NCBI RefSeq assembly: GCF_947179165.1
Contig: NC_077238.1
Location: 35,949,793 to 36,013,792, forward strand
Length of the DNA: 64,000 nt
DNA from: Solanum dulcamara
Taxonomy: Eukaryota; Streptophyta; Magnoliopsida; Solanales; Solanaceae
Direction of reading: 5' to 3'
A program made the position numbers and the translations under genes. Positions 11,525 to 22,822 of the stretch are shown here, piece by piece. Position 1 is the first letter of the stretch, and every line of letters starts with the position of its first letter. The notes beneath the pieces were generated by a model. The model was not told the DNA's origin. It made no database searches and worked only from the letters and a program-made list of their open reading frames with translations.

Positions 11525-13970
11525 TGTAACATCTCAAAAATATCTATGCCAAGACTCGAATCATTCTTTTAGGCGTATGAGGCCGAACTCATCGAGTTTT
11601 AATTGTATGTATAAGTTAGGGTCAATTCCTAAGTATTTGAAGAGTATTAGATGTGGTTTAGGGTCATAAGAGATCTCTAAAACTAAGTCAAGCCTAAAGA
11701 ATTTCTATCGACTAAATTTTCATATGAGACCGTAGTAGGGTCAACTTCAAATGATCATATCTTTTAAAATATAATGAATTGGGTGGTCCATGACCTATCA
11801 AATTAAAGGTCTTTGAGTCTTATTTCCAACTCCACTAAGATTATAATTTTTGTAGTTTGTAGTAAAAAGTTATGCCTGGTATAACAGAGAGGTCCGCAAC
11901 GCACACTTGATGCAGACTTGGCTAGTTTTCCAGATTATTTTTATCCCAAAAGGTGTGCGACAAGTCTATGTCGCGGACTTGACAAAAACTTGGACAGTTT
12001 CTAAATTTTGGTGGGGGTATCTTGGAAAAATTATCTAATAACAGATATACGAACTTGGATGCATTTTGGGTTATTTATTTTCAGTCTTTCACCTTCTCAA
12101 AACCCTAAACTTCATCCTCCTCTCTCTCAAATCACCCCCTCTAATTTTTCTATCAAACTCAAAGGATTCAAGGATCCTCATTGAAGACCAAGAATCAAGT
12201 TTTCTTAAAGTTTCACTCTAAGGTATATGGATTTTCATCCATGGATTCTTCCACCTATGGAGTCCAAATGTTTCTCAACCTAGCATTTTAATTCAAAATG
12301 ATGAAATCTTATAGGCTTTTACATGATGGTTTCAAATGCATAGCTTATGATATATTTGAAGTTTATTTACTCATATTGATATATAGATATTGACTCTCAA
12401 TTTCAAGTGAAAATTTTTATGGATTTTCATACTACGATTCCAAATGCATAGATTCTTGAATATTTGAAGTTTATTTACCTATATTGACTTATGTTGATTC
12501 TTATTTTCATGAAATGAATGATTTATCAAGGTCCTTCTATGAAGTCTTGAAAGTAATTTTAAATTATATTAGTGGGTTGTTTTAAGATGTTTAAATGATA
12601 AATTCTTTCACTTTCATGCATGCTAGCATTGATTTAAATGACTTGAAAGTTGATTTATTTGAACCCACCTAGTTTTCTATGATAAAGCAAAGTTGAAATG
12701 AAGTTTGACTCCAATGAATGTTATGAAGTAAATGTTTATTAAGGGGAGTCTTTATGAAATTATTGATTGATGAAAGGGCTTCTTAGCCAAAGTAAGGTTT
12801 CAATATGAAAGGACAATTCTCACATTAAATCAAATGAAATGTTTAGGCTATGATATGACATGTATGACATCCCTATTGGCCGTCAATGCTTTTGAATATT
12901 TTTCCAAAATGGAAGGTTCGATTAGCATGGTACCCGAAATACCATCACTAATTGTAGACCTAATTTTCTTATAAATCAAGTTTTATTAGTAGAATGGTAA
13001 ATACGGCATGGCAGCCATGATGATATTATAAATCGAAAGTTTTAATGAGCTATTCCACCGATTGATGTTTTAAATGTTAAAGTTGCTATATTGATGTTCA
13101 AACGTTATTCCATGGGATTTGACCTAGCACCGAATAAGCATGTAGATGGGGACTCTACCTAAGGGGTCCTTAAATAAAGTCTTATGTTACATTAACTATG
13201 TGCCACCATAGGAGCCTTTGTAGTCTAGGCTTTTGTAGCCACCAAATATTAAATAATTAAATGTAACCTTAATGGAGTTCTACCCGACAAGTAGTCTCCC
13301 CGTGCCAATGTAGGGTCTTATATTGGATTTCATGTAATAGCTCACATGGTCTTAAATATCGGTTATGGTCACTTTTCCACAAAATGAATATTTTAAGGTT
13401 TCATATGATGATGTCTAATTCATGCATTCACTTATGCATATTGCTTACTCATGTCTCTCTTATGTTCTTTATTTCATAGCATACTCATATACTTTGTACA
13501 TTCAAAGTACTAATGCATACTTTTGCCTACATGATATCACCATATAGGTACTGACATTGCTCCTCGACCTCCTCCACGTGGCTAGCTCAAATTAGTTTGA
13601 AGATTGCTTGTGGTGAATTCCCATGGTTTGAGAACAAGATCCTTTTTATTCTAAGCTTATGTTATGTAGAATATTAAGTCTTTTATTAAGGCATTTCTTG
13701 ACACTTATTTTAAGGGTGAGGTAGGGACATGTCTTAGCCCCCGCCAAGTCTTTAATATAGAAGGTATGGTTGGACATAGAAAAAGATGTTATGTTGTCTT
13801 TGACTCTTATTAAATGTGAAGCCCCTTAGTCTCTACATCCCTTTTGTCTTTCGCTTGATTTGTTTATCATTACCAATGAAATGCTTAATGAATGCTAAGA
13901 GGCTTGGTGAGGTACCTCCAGGTGTCTCATTCACCGTGTCACGTCTAGGCCCTAGGCTTGGATCATGACA
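11525..13970 (+). mobile_element. Solo LTR, family D, with 5-bp target site duplication AATAT
   Basis: The segment begins TGTAACATCTC and ends ATCATGACA, a TG...CA boundary. AATAT lies on both sides (11520-11524 and 13971-13975), and the LTR C sequence resumes exactly after it. There is no internal region, so this is a single 2,446-bp LTR left after recombination between two LTRs. Its 3' half resembles LTR family A (16621-26685 and 60975-63108), for example in the block with AATAGCTCACATGGTCTTA near 13335. A reverse-oriented fragment of a related LTR lies at 32317-33030. Confidence 0.9.
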
Positions 13971-16328
13971 AATATATAAAAGGTCAGGAACTCTTTTCGA
14001 CCGAACCAATATAAGAAAATGAGCGCATCCTCAATGCCTCCCGTCCACTGTAAATAACAGTAGTAAAGATAGTACGACCCCTATTTAGAAAATCAGTATA
14101 AAATCATTTGGGTTACAACCCAGCCTTATCAATCAATGCCAAGAACCAATGCATGTACTGAGGTTGACTATATCCATGAGAAAACAAGGGTACAATGCAA
14201 TGCATGCCATCACCAGCACCTAAACAACACGTATAATCACATACAATAATGAAACCGCAAGTACTTTACCCACTAGGGTATAGAAACAGGACTAACACCT
14301 ACAACCGACCTCTAACCAAGGCTTAGGGCTCAAATCTACTCTTCTAACTCAACAACAAGGCACACAAGGAAGCTCAAACCTAACTGGGTAACAACAAGGA
14401 GGATATGAGGAAATAGGTGCTCAGCTAGTAAATCAATACCTCCAGATCCAACTAGACTACACCTCGAGAGTACAAACACAACTAACCCCACCATACGACA
14501 AAAAGGAAATCATAGAGGATTCTAACCCTAGGTCCAGAAATGGGGCCTAAAAGAAATTCACAAACCTAACCAGGTGAAAACCACTACACCAAGGCTCCAA
14601 AATAGGTGCTCCAATAGTGAAGGACACTGTCTCAAAAATTCTCGCCAACAACGGCTACATAAACTAAGGGTCAACCCAAATTCAATTCAAAGGCACAATT
14701 CTGCCAACCACCATAAACATCAAACAAGACACCTAAAATAAACTAATCAAGGCCAAACTAAGGTATAATCAATAATTTTACGAACTAAATTGAAAGTCTC
14801 ATAAAGGCAACATAGCCTAAGGCTCATACCGAAACAAGGAAGAAAGAACCTCAGAATCGAGCCTAACCCTTCACATACAATCCAAACCACAAGCAATTTA
14901 TACTAAACAATACCTCATAAATCTCAATCAAAAGAGAGGAGACCGTAGCCTACATCGAAGCCAAACACGCGCGCTCCAAGTCCACTTTTTGGTAGCTTTT
15001 CGCTCCAAAAACAACTCCAATTGCCTCCACTCTATCAAAATATTGATCACCTCGTCAATAAGAATGTTTTGACACTAAAATCACATTTTTCAAAGATGGA
15101 CCTAAAATTGGGTCAAAAATGAGATTGTGGGACCCACAATGGGAACCCCAAAATTGACTCCATGAAAAGGATCTAAACGCATTATTGAGATTGTACTCCA
15201 AAATGGGCACAAATTGATGCTTGAAACAGAATAATCAACCCAACAATAAATTCACTATTAAAGCTTTAAAGCTAAGCTACGGCAGGAGCTATACTCGCAA
15301 AATTACCTCAAGGGAGAGTACCCAGCAGTCCCCAAGACTCCAATGCATAGCCATGAACTTTCTAAACACATTGGCTTTGAATCACGCAAAATGGATCTCT
15401 AAAACTCAAGTTATAGGATTTGAAGGTTTGGGAAGAAGACCAAAAATGGGTTGGTCGTATTTAAAGACCTACCCAGATTGTCCATTGTGATCGTGAGCTT
15501 AGAGCTCTGCAATCTCGGCCCACACGTAAAAAGACCATCATGATTGCACAATGAACCTCGTGATTCCATAGGCCTTGGCAGCCAAGCATCATGAACATGA
15601 CCTCCAAGGCTCGCGATTGCAAAGGCATTTTTGCCTTGCACTAGATTTTGCTGCAACATAGATTCAGCAAAGTCCAAAATCTCCGATGGGATGCTTGAAA
15701 TTCGTTTGGAATCTTGTGCTTACAAACAGACTATGTTACCCTATAAAATTCGATATTCCAAACTCAATGGTGCAGTCAAAATTCTCATCTGAGGTCGTCT
15801 CAACAAAAAGTGGATCTCACACCCATGCTTTATTTTTGCCAATTCTACAAAGAGTCTCGAAATAAGATTGGAAGCCTCAGGAATCGTATGAAGGGTCGTA
15901 CTAAAATAAACTCAATATTCTGAATCTAACCTCGCTGATAGAATTTTAATCCAAGCACCTTTACCAAGAATGTTGACCCAAATCAACCTTAGGCTACAAC
16001 TTAAAGGATAAAATGCCTAATGGCTCAAACTCTCACCGAAAGGCTCGAGACCCAAGCCAAATATGCTACTAGCCTAAAATGACCATTCCCGAGCTGGTGT
16101 AACCATCAGAATTCCATTTTGTGGTTGTCTTCCTGGAGTTTTGACCATAGTTAACCATTTAAACTCTAAGAGCTTTAAAATAGGGAATCGGGCATAAAAC
16201 CCAGATGAACAACCAGACGACCGAACTGTCAGTGCCAGCAAGTCATAAATGGCTTGGAATTGCTATAGGAAAGCTCTAAATGCTGAAAAGATCAGAAAAA
16301 AATTAAAATGACCTGGAGGGTCATTACA

Positions 16329-16615
16329 CTAAATTATATTAAGTATTATTTTAATGAAAAAAGGGCCTAAAATTTCCTTAAACTATGGAATTTAGTTCTC
16401 CATTCATATTATGAGTGTGACCCGTTAGAAATAAGGATATTTTTGAGCTAAAAGGTTGACGTCAGAGGTATTTGAGGGGCTGAAAGATGAATGAAGAGTA
16501 GTTTTATGGGAAAATAACGCAAATCAACAAATATATACTAGTTAATTAGCTAACATAGCTATAGATTGAATTAATTATTGCTTGTAGCAAATATCTAGCT
16601 CTAATTACAGTTTGA
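16329..16615. other. Gene-upstream flank, probably the left part of a DNA-type MITE
   Basis: No coding signal. The word GGGCCTAAAAT at 16368-16378 is the inverse of ATTTTAGGCCCC near 27036, and the sequence between them, once LTR A1 (16621-26685) is removed, is AT-rich and about 600 bp. This suggests a single short inverted-repeat element into which the LTR was inserted. No clear target duplication of the MITE itself was seen. Confidence 0.4.
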
Positions 16616-18149
16616 GTTTTTGTCAAAACCCGAGCCCAAGGCCTAGATGTGACACGATGATCGGGATTACGAGGGATACCAACCAAGCTATTTTAGCACA
16701 CATCACATACATAAGGTAAAGAAACTTAACAAGATAAGCGGAAGTAACAACTCCAAAAGTGAAGTCTAAGAGATAGAAATACTCAATTAATCTCTAAAAT
16801 GGACTACATCAAAGTAATGTCTAAAAATGCCTCTAAGTCTATGATTGATGGGGGCTTAGGACAAGCTCCTAGCTCACCCTAATCATAAGAAGAAAGTCAT
16901 AGTGTTAATAAAAAATAAAAGTCACATCCTCAATGATATGAGAACTCACCAACTTTTTGATAACTAAAGTAACTCTAGTCACGAATAGGACAGTCGATGT
17001 CCTTCCCTACATTATGAGACAATGTAAGCAAAATATGCTTTAGTACATAGAAGGTAGAAGTATGTGAGACATGCATGAACAAGTAAAGGAACGTGCTCAA
17101 TATGACATAGGATACATGACCAATATAATGAACATGAACAAAGCTTAAAGTATTTGGGAACATATGAAAACTTATGATCAATGCATCATAAAACTTCATA
17201 GTAACTCTCATAGCTTAACATTCAACTTGTCTAGGATAAGACCTTTAATTGACATCTTAAGACCATGCGAGCTATAACATGGAATCCGATATAACTCCAA
17301 TATCGAGAAGAGAGAGGCTACTTGCCAAGGTAGACTTCGTGAGAAACAATTTTAATTCAATAGCTATATATGGATCCACTAGCTAGGCCATGAAGGCAAC
17401 CTATGGGGGGAAATGTAGTTTAGAACTTTAGGTTGCTACTAGGATTCCCTTGGGTAACTAACTATGTTACCAGACCGAACCCCACCTAGAAGTCCTCTCA
17501 ATGCTTAGTCAATATCCCAATAGAATTCATTAAAACATAATCATAACATTATCGGGAAAGATAGTAACTACCTATCGATCTATCTTTATAAAACATATTA
17601 GGAGCAGCTTATTAACTTTAGTGATTCATAGGAATCCATAACTTCAGTGAGAATTATCCTTATCACCATCTTAAACATGATTGTGTGAGAATTATACTTA
17701 ACACACCATAATAGCTATCTTGGATCATAATTGATCATAATCATAACTTTCATCATTAAATTATAATCTCAACTTAATTCATGAAAACTTTCTTTAAACA
17801 TTATTAACGCTCAATTCATGAAAATCATCTTTAACTTCATAATCATAATTAGAAATAGCTTTATTCATGGGAATTCATAATTAAACTTAAAATCATGCAA
17901 TTCATGTAGAAACATGATTAGAATAATTATTGATAATAATTCAAAACGAAATTGAAACAGCGCAACACAATTCATTAAAACTAGGTTTAATAGATTCTTG
18001 AAAATTGAGGAAAACTTTGAGAAAGCCTTGGGACTCCTTGGGTGAACAGAACCCATGGATCAATCCCTGCATACCTTGAAAAAATCTGCTCAAAATTGAT
18101 AAAGAACCTTAGTGGAATTGAAACCCTAGCTTGAAATTTGGAGAAGAAC

Positions 18150-18649
18150 TATCACGGCCCAAGCCTAGATATCAAATAGAGGACTATTGATGTCATGGGT
18201 GATGTCAAATGGATCTAAATCTTCCATGGTTGGTGAGATGCATCTTCTTTGTTTATGGAATACGTTTTTCGGAGCTACATTTGAACAAGATAACTTCCTA
18301 ATTTGGATTTGGTGTCTTATATGAATTGTACTTCTAGATGTCTCCTTTCATGTCGTTAAAGAATCAACTTAATGGGATCATCCTACAGTGAGAAATAATT
18401 TTTTTTCTACAAACACTCTATTTCATCACAACACCAGGTCTTGCAAAGATTAATTTATTTGATCTACTTAGCCTCCGATTCTTAAGATATGGTCTTCACA
18501 AAAGTTGTAGGTAATTATGTTGGGGTTATTAAAAAATTTAAATCACCTAATGTAGACTATCTTATAAAAATTTATGCCTAAAATACATAAGTAGTATCAT
18601 TTTTATCGAAAATTGGAATGCTATATACAATGTTTTTATGGGTGTTACA
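18150..18649 (-). mobile_element. 3' LTR of element N
   Basis: On the minus strand it starts TGTAACACCC at 18649 and ends CCGTGATA at 18150. A purine-rich stretch, GAGGGAGATAA on the minus strand, adjoins it at 18650-18660 and fits a polypurine tract. Bases 18166-18649 match 25497-25969. It lacks a counterpart of 25245-25496, so this copy seems to have lost an internal piece of about 250 bp. Confidence 0.8.
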
Positions 18650-18879
18650 TTATCTCCCTCTTGGGAACATTCATCCTCAAATAAGGCAAGACTTAGCTTG
18701 AGTAGAGTATAGTGTAAACCAAAAACCCATCATTAATGCAGTAGTACAATTTAAAACATCGTTCAAAATATATTTCATAATTTTGCAAGCATATGACAAG
18801 AAAAGTTAAAATGCAAGGATTTCAAGTAATTGAGCAAGGACAACTTAATACCTTAGGTTTGGGTAGAGGAAAAAAAATG

Positions 18880-19368
18880 AGAGTATCGCTTAATCATATC
18901 CGCTTCCTCTTCCATGTAGCACTTTTGACTTGTTGATTCCTCCAAAGGACTTTAATAGATGCAACTTCTTTTTTCCTCAATCTCTTAACTTTTTGATCCA
19001 AAATTTCAACCAGACTTCTTCATAGGTCAAGGTTTCTTCAACATTCACTACTACCAAAGGAATAATGGAACAAGGATCACCCACACATTTTCTGAACATA
19101 GACACATGGAAAATCGGTGAACCATGGTCATTTCCATTAGCAACTCCAACTCATACACAACCTTGCCAACACATCTCATAATTCTATAATGCCCTACATA
19201 CCTAGGGCTCAATTTTCCTTTCTTACCAAACAGAACCATACCCTTCATGGGTGAAACCTTCAGATACACCCAATCACCCATATTAAACTCAAGATCCCTT
19301 CTTCTAGTGTCGGAATAGGACTTTTGAAGACTTTGAGTCATTTTCAACCTCTCTCTAATGATCTTCAC
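18880..19368 (-). pseudogene. Integrase C-terminus and chromodomain remnant of element N
   Basis: The open part (19051-19368, 105 codons) reads through the region that follows the integrase core in plant chromoviruses, with the typical FGKKGKLSPRYVG block followed by a GKVVYELEL block. Downstream, in a shifted frame at about 18890-19010, a chromodomain-like stretch can be read (VEILDQ, then IKVLWRN and a Trp), interrupted by a stop. The role of the intact domain in the family is to steer integration toward certain chromatin marks. At least one frameshift separates the two parts. Confidence 0.7.
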
Positions 19369-19413
19369 CTAATTTAAAGCATCAAGTACCAAATTGGGGT
19401 CTAACAAGGTCAC

Positions 19414-20388
19414 CTAACCTACTTCGAGCCAACCAACCGGGGATCTACATTGTCTCTCATACAAAGCCTCAAACAGCGTCATCTCAATACTTGAGTGGTA
19501 ACTATTGTTATAGGCAAACTCGATGAGCAGTAGATGATCATCCCAATTTCCTTTAAACTCCAACACACAATCCCTTAACATATCCTCTAGTATTTGAATC
19601 ATCCTTTTGGCTTGCCCATCGGTTTGAGGATGGAATGAGCTGCTCAATTTTACCTTAGTACCGATGCCCTTTAGAAATGATCTCCAAAAGTGAGAAGTGA
19701 ATTGGGTACCATAATCCAAAATAATGGATAATGGCACACTATGTAACCTCACCAACTCCCGAATATATAACTTGGCACAGTCTTCATCACTATAGGAAGT
19801 CTTAACCGATAGGAAGTGAGCCAACTTAGTCATTCTATCAATAATTACCTAAATTGAATCATGACGCTTCCAAGTATGAGGCAAACCCACAACAGAATCC
19901 ATATTCACATTTTCCCACTTCCAAGTAGGGATTTCAATATCTTGGGCTATGTCACTTGACCTTTGATGTTCGGCCTCCACTTGTTTACAATTTAGACATT
20001 TGGACACGAACCTTGCTATGTACTTCTTCATTCCACCCCACCAATAGAACTCTTTTAAGTCTCGGTACATTTTCGTTGAACCGGGATGAATGGAGTATGT
20101 AGAATTATGAGCCTCCATCAAGATCAAACTCCTTAGACCATTCACATCCGAAACACATAGCCGACCTTGGTAGTATAACACCCTATCTCCCCTTTGGGAA
20201 AATACCTCTACCTTATTTACCTTCACCAAATTCTTTAACTCAATAAAGGTTGGGTCAAGATCTTGCTTTGACTTAACATCCACCACCAAAGAGGATTCGA
20301 ACCCATTTTGAACAACCATACCACCATCATCGATACCACACAACTTCACCCCTAATCTAGCCAACCTCGCTTTTCCTTTCATCAGCAT
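19414..20388 (-). pseudogene. Integrase remnant of element N
   Basis: Two overlapping frames cover the integrase. The frame 19849-20388 holds the HHCC zinc-binding domain, with His in the SIHPGSTKMY block and the Cys pair in KCLNCKQ, then the start of the catalytic core up to the first Asp (MDSVVGLP). The frame 19414-19833 continues the core, with the second Asp in LDYGTQFTSHFW and the Glu region around FHPQTDGQAKR. A stop at about 19846 separates them, so no full integrase can be made. The catalytic residues are still recognisable, which points to a moderately young loss of function. Confidence 0.85.
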
Positions 20389-20632
20389 AGTTCACACTCC
20401 CCATAGACACTCTACAAAGTGCATCAGCAACCACATTGGCTTTACCGGGATGATAGTGCACACTCATGTCATAGTCCTTGAAGAGTTCTAGCCACCTCAT
20501 TTGCCTTAGATTAAGGTACTTTTGAGTGAACACATATTGAAGATTTTTATGATTGGTATACACATCCACATGTACCTTATAGAGGTAATGCCGCAAAATT
20601 TTCAAAGCAAAAAACAACAGCCACCAATTCAA
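20357..20632 (-). pseudogene. RNase H remnant of element N
   Basis: A 91-codon frame carries the C-terminal half of a gypsy RNase H. It reads VYTNHKNLQYVFTQKYLNLRQ followed by RWLELFKDYDMSVHYHPGK and the usual VADALCR end. It is separated from the reverse transcriptase frame by about 245 bp that does not stay open (20633-20876). Confidence 0.85.
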
Positions 20633-20876
20633 GGTCAGGGGTAGGGTAGTTACGCTTATGCACCTTTAATTGTCTAGAAGTATAAGTTATGACCTTGCCG
20701 TTTGTATTAAGACACAACCTAAACCAATTTTTGAAGCATTATAATAAACCACAAACCCTTCTAATCCTTCTAGTAGAGTCAAAATAGGAGCGGAGGTAAG
20801 TCAATCTTTTATGGTTTGGAAACTCTTCTCATACTCATCCGTCCATATGAATTTAGATTTTTTTGGGTCAATTTCG

Positions 20877-21731
20877 TTATAGGAGATGAGATGGAAGAAA
20901 ACTCTTCGAGAACCTTCTATAGTACCCGGCTAGACCCAAGAAGCTCCTAATATCTGAAGGAGACAACGGTCTAGTCCAATTCTTGACTGCCTCAATTTTT
21001 TTAGAATCAACCTTGATCCCTTCACCGGACACTATGTGACCAAGAAATGCCACCTCCTTCAACCAAAATTCACACTTACTAAATTTTGCAAATAATTGCC
21101 TATCCCTCAACGTTTCAAGCATAACTCTCAAGTGATTCTTATGTTCTTCCTCACCCCGAGAGTAAATCAAAATATCATCAAAGAAGACCACCACAAAAGC
21201 ATTAAGGTAAGGTTTGAACACCCTATTCATCAAGTCCATGAACACCGCCGACGCATTCATCAACCCAAAACTCATCACCATAAACTCAAAGTGACCATAC
21301 CTTGTTCGGAAAGCCAGTTTGGGAATGTCACACTCCCTCACCCTTAATTGGTGATAGCCGGACCGAAGGTTAATCTTGGAGAAGTGGTTTGCCCCTTGCA
21401 TTTGATCAAACAAGTAATTTATTCTAGGGATTGGGTACTTGTTCTTAATGGTCATCTTATTTAATTGCCGGTAGTCCATGCACATTCGAAGTGACCCATC
21501 TTTCTTTCTAACAAATAACATGGGAGCTTTCCATGGAGAAATACTTAGCCTTATGAACCTCTTTTCTAACATGTCCTTTAATTGTTCTTTCAACTCTTTC
21601 AATTCCGCCGGGGCCATTCGGTAAGGAAGAATAGATATAAGTTTGGTATTAGGGAGAAGATCGATACCAAAATCAACTTCCCTTTCAGGAGGGACACTAG
21701 GAAGGTTATCGGAAAAGACATCGGGACTCAT
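20877..21731 (-). pseudogene. Reverse transcriptase remnant of element N
   Basis: A 284-codon frame spans most of a Ty3/gypsy reverse transcriptase. From N to C it shows the linker after protease ([12 protein letters not shown]), the primer-grip region [18 protein letters not shown], the DYRQLN block, [12 protein letters not shown], then FFDDILIYS, where FFDD replaces the usual YxDD/FxDD core, and the SKCEFW...VAFLGHIVS thumb region. It ends at [11 protein letters not shown], where RNase H should follow, and then runs into an unrelated C-terminus, which marks a frameshift near 20890. The + strand frame at 21096-21347 is its shadow. Confidence 0.9.
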
Positions 21732-22099
21732 TGACTATGGGAACTAACTCAAGGAGAGGACTTTTAGAGTTGACATCCCTAACCCTCATAATGTGGTAAA
21801 TACAACCCTTAGCAATCAATTTTTGGGCCTTAAGATAAGAAATGAACTTACCCTTCACTATTGAATCATGACCTTTCTATTCAATAACGGACTCATTTGA
21901 AAATTAGAGCTTGACTCGATGAGTCCTACAATCTATGGAAGCATAAATGCACGTAACCAATCCATCCCAAGAATGACATCGATATCTAACATGTCAAGCT
22001 CAATGAGATCACAAGGAATAACTTTATACAACATAGATGTGGGACACTCCTATAGACCCTTCTAGCAACAATTGACACCAAATAAGGCTCTAATAACAT

Positions 22100-22200
22100 T
22101 TCAGGTCATACATCAAACCTATTAGAAAAGAATAGAGTAACAAATGATAAATTTGTACCAAGATCTAATAAAGCATACACATCAAAGGCAAAGACCTTTA
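22100..22200 (-). pseudogene. Aspartic protease remnant of element N
   Basis: In a broken frame on the minus strand the stretch VYALLDLGTNLSFVT can be read, where the family normally has a D-[PS]-G-[AS] active-site loop. The Asp is kept but the following residue is Leu. Stops on both sides remove any chance of function. Confidence 0.6.
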
Positions 22201-22820
22201 ACATACCGGTAACAACATTGGGTACGTCCTCAACCGCTTGTCTTCCATACAAGACATAAAAGCGGTTGGTGCATTGGCCACCTCCTTGGAATTATTAACC
22301 ATGAGAAATTTGGCCTTGATGCCTACCACCACCACCTCTACAATCCCTAGCATGGTGGCCTGGCTTGCCACACTTGAAGAATGCATTGGAGCCAGCTAAG
22401 CTTTCCCCTTTATGAGTCCTTCCACACTTCTTGCAATCGGGGAAAGTTTGAACACCAACATTCTCTCTTAGAACTATTGGGTTAGCACCTTTGTCCTTGT
22501 TGAACCTTGGAGAAGGAGTATTGGTGGAACCCTGTCCCATAAACTGTTGCCCACCTTGGCCTTTGACATTGTTACCATAATCGTACCTTTGAGGGTTAAA
22601 CCCTCCATCATCCACTCTAGCCTTTTTGAACCACCTTGATCTCTCTCAACTTCTTTTCTTTAATTTGTTCCATATAAGTCATTAATCGAGAGATGTCTAT
22701 CTCCTTGACCAACATGCCATTTTGCACTCCTTGGACACCAATCTTGAGACACTGGAAATAAACTTACTCATCTTAGCTCTTGGGTCAGAGACCATGAAGG
22801 GAGCATACTTTGACAACTTA
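22198..22820 (-). pseudogene. gag remnant of element N with damaged zinc knuckle
   Basis: The open part (22295-22615, 106 codons) carries the C-terminal gag region with a CCHC knuckle FFKCGKPGHHARDC in which the first Cys has become Phe. Further upstream on the minus strand (22640-22815), in other frames, the end of the capsid domain is readable as KLSKYAPFMVSDPRAK and then SKFISSVS. The gag N-terminus is missing because the frame meets the family B LTR at 22823. Confidence 0.75.
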
Positions 22821-22822
22821 GC

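Larger units (their letters stand above)
10337..16328 (-). mobile_element. Right LTR (5' LTR) of gypsy element C, split by solo LTR D
   Basis: Two parts, 10337-11524 and 13971-16328, join across the insertion of LTR D to give an LTR of about 3.54 kb. On the minus strand it starts at 16328 with TGTAATGACC and ends at 10337 in GTGCCGTCA, next to the primer binding site. The second part matches 4746-7173 closely. The open frames inside it (for example 15221-15490 + and 15411-15677 -) are chance frames, since the other LTR copy does not keep them. Confidence 0.8.

Noticed and set aside
12070..12260. CT-rich segment in LTR D with leader-like words, as a gene start
   Set aside because: It lies inside a solo LTR with exact target duplication and corresponds to the LTR's transcribed leader.
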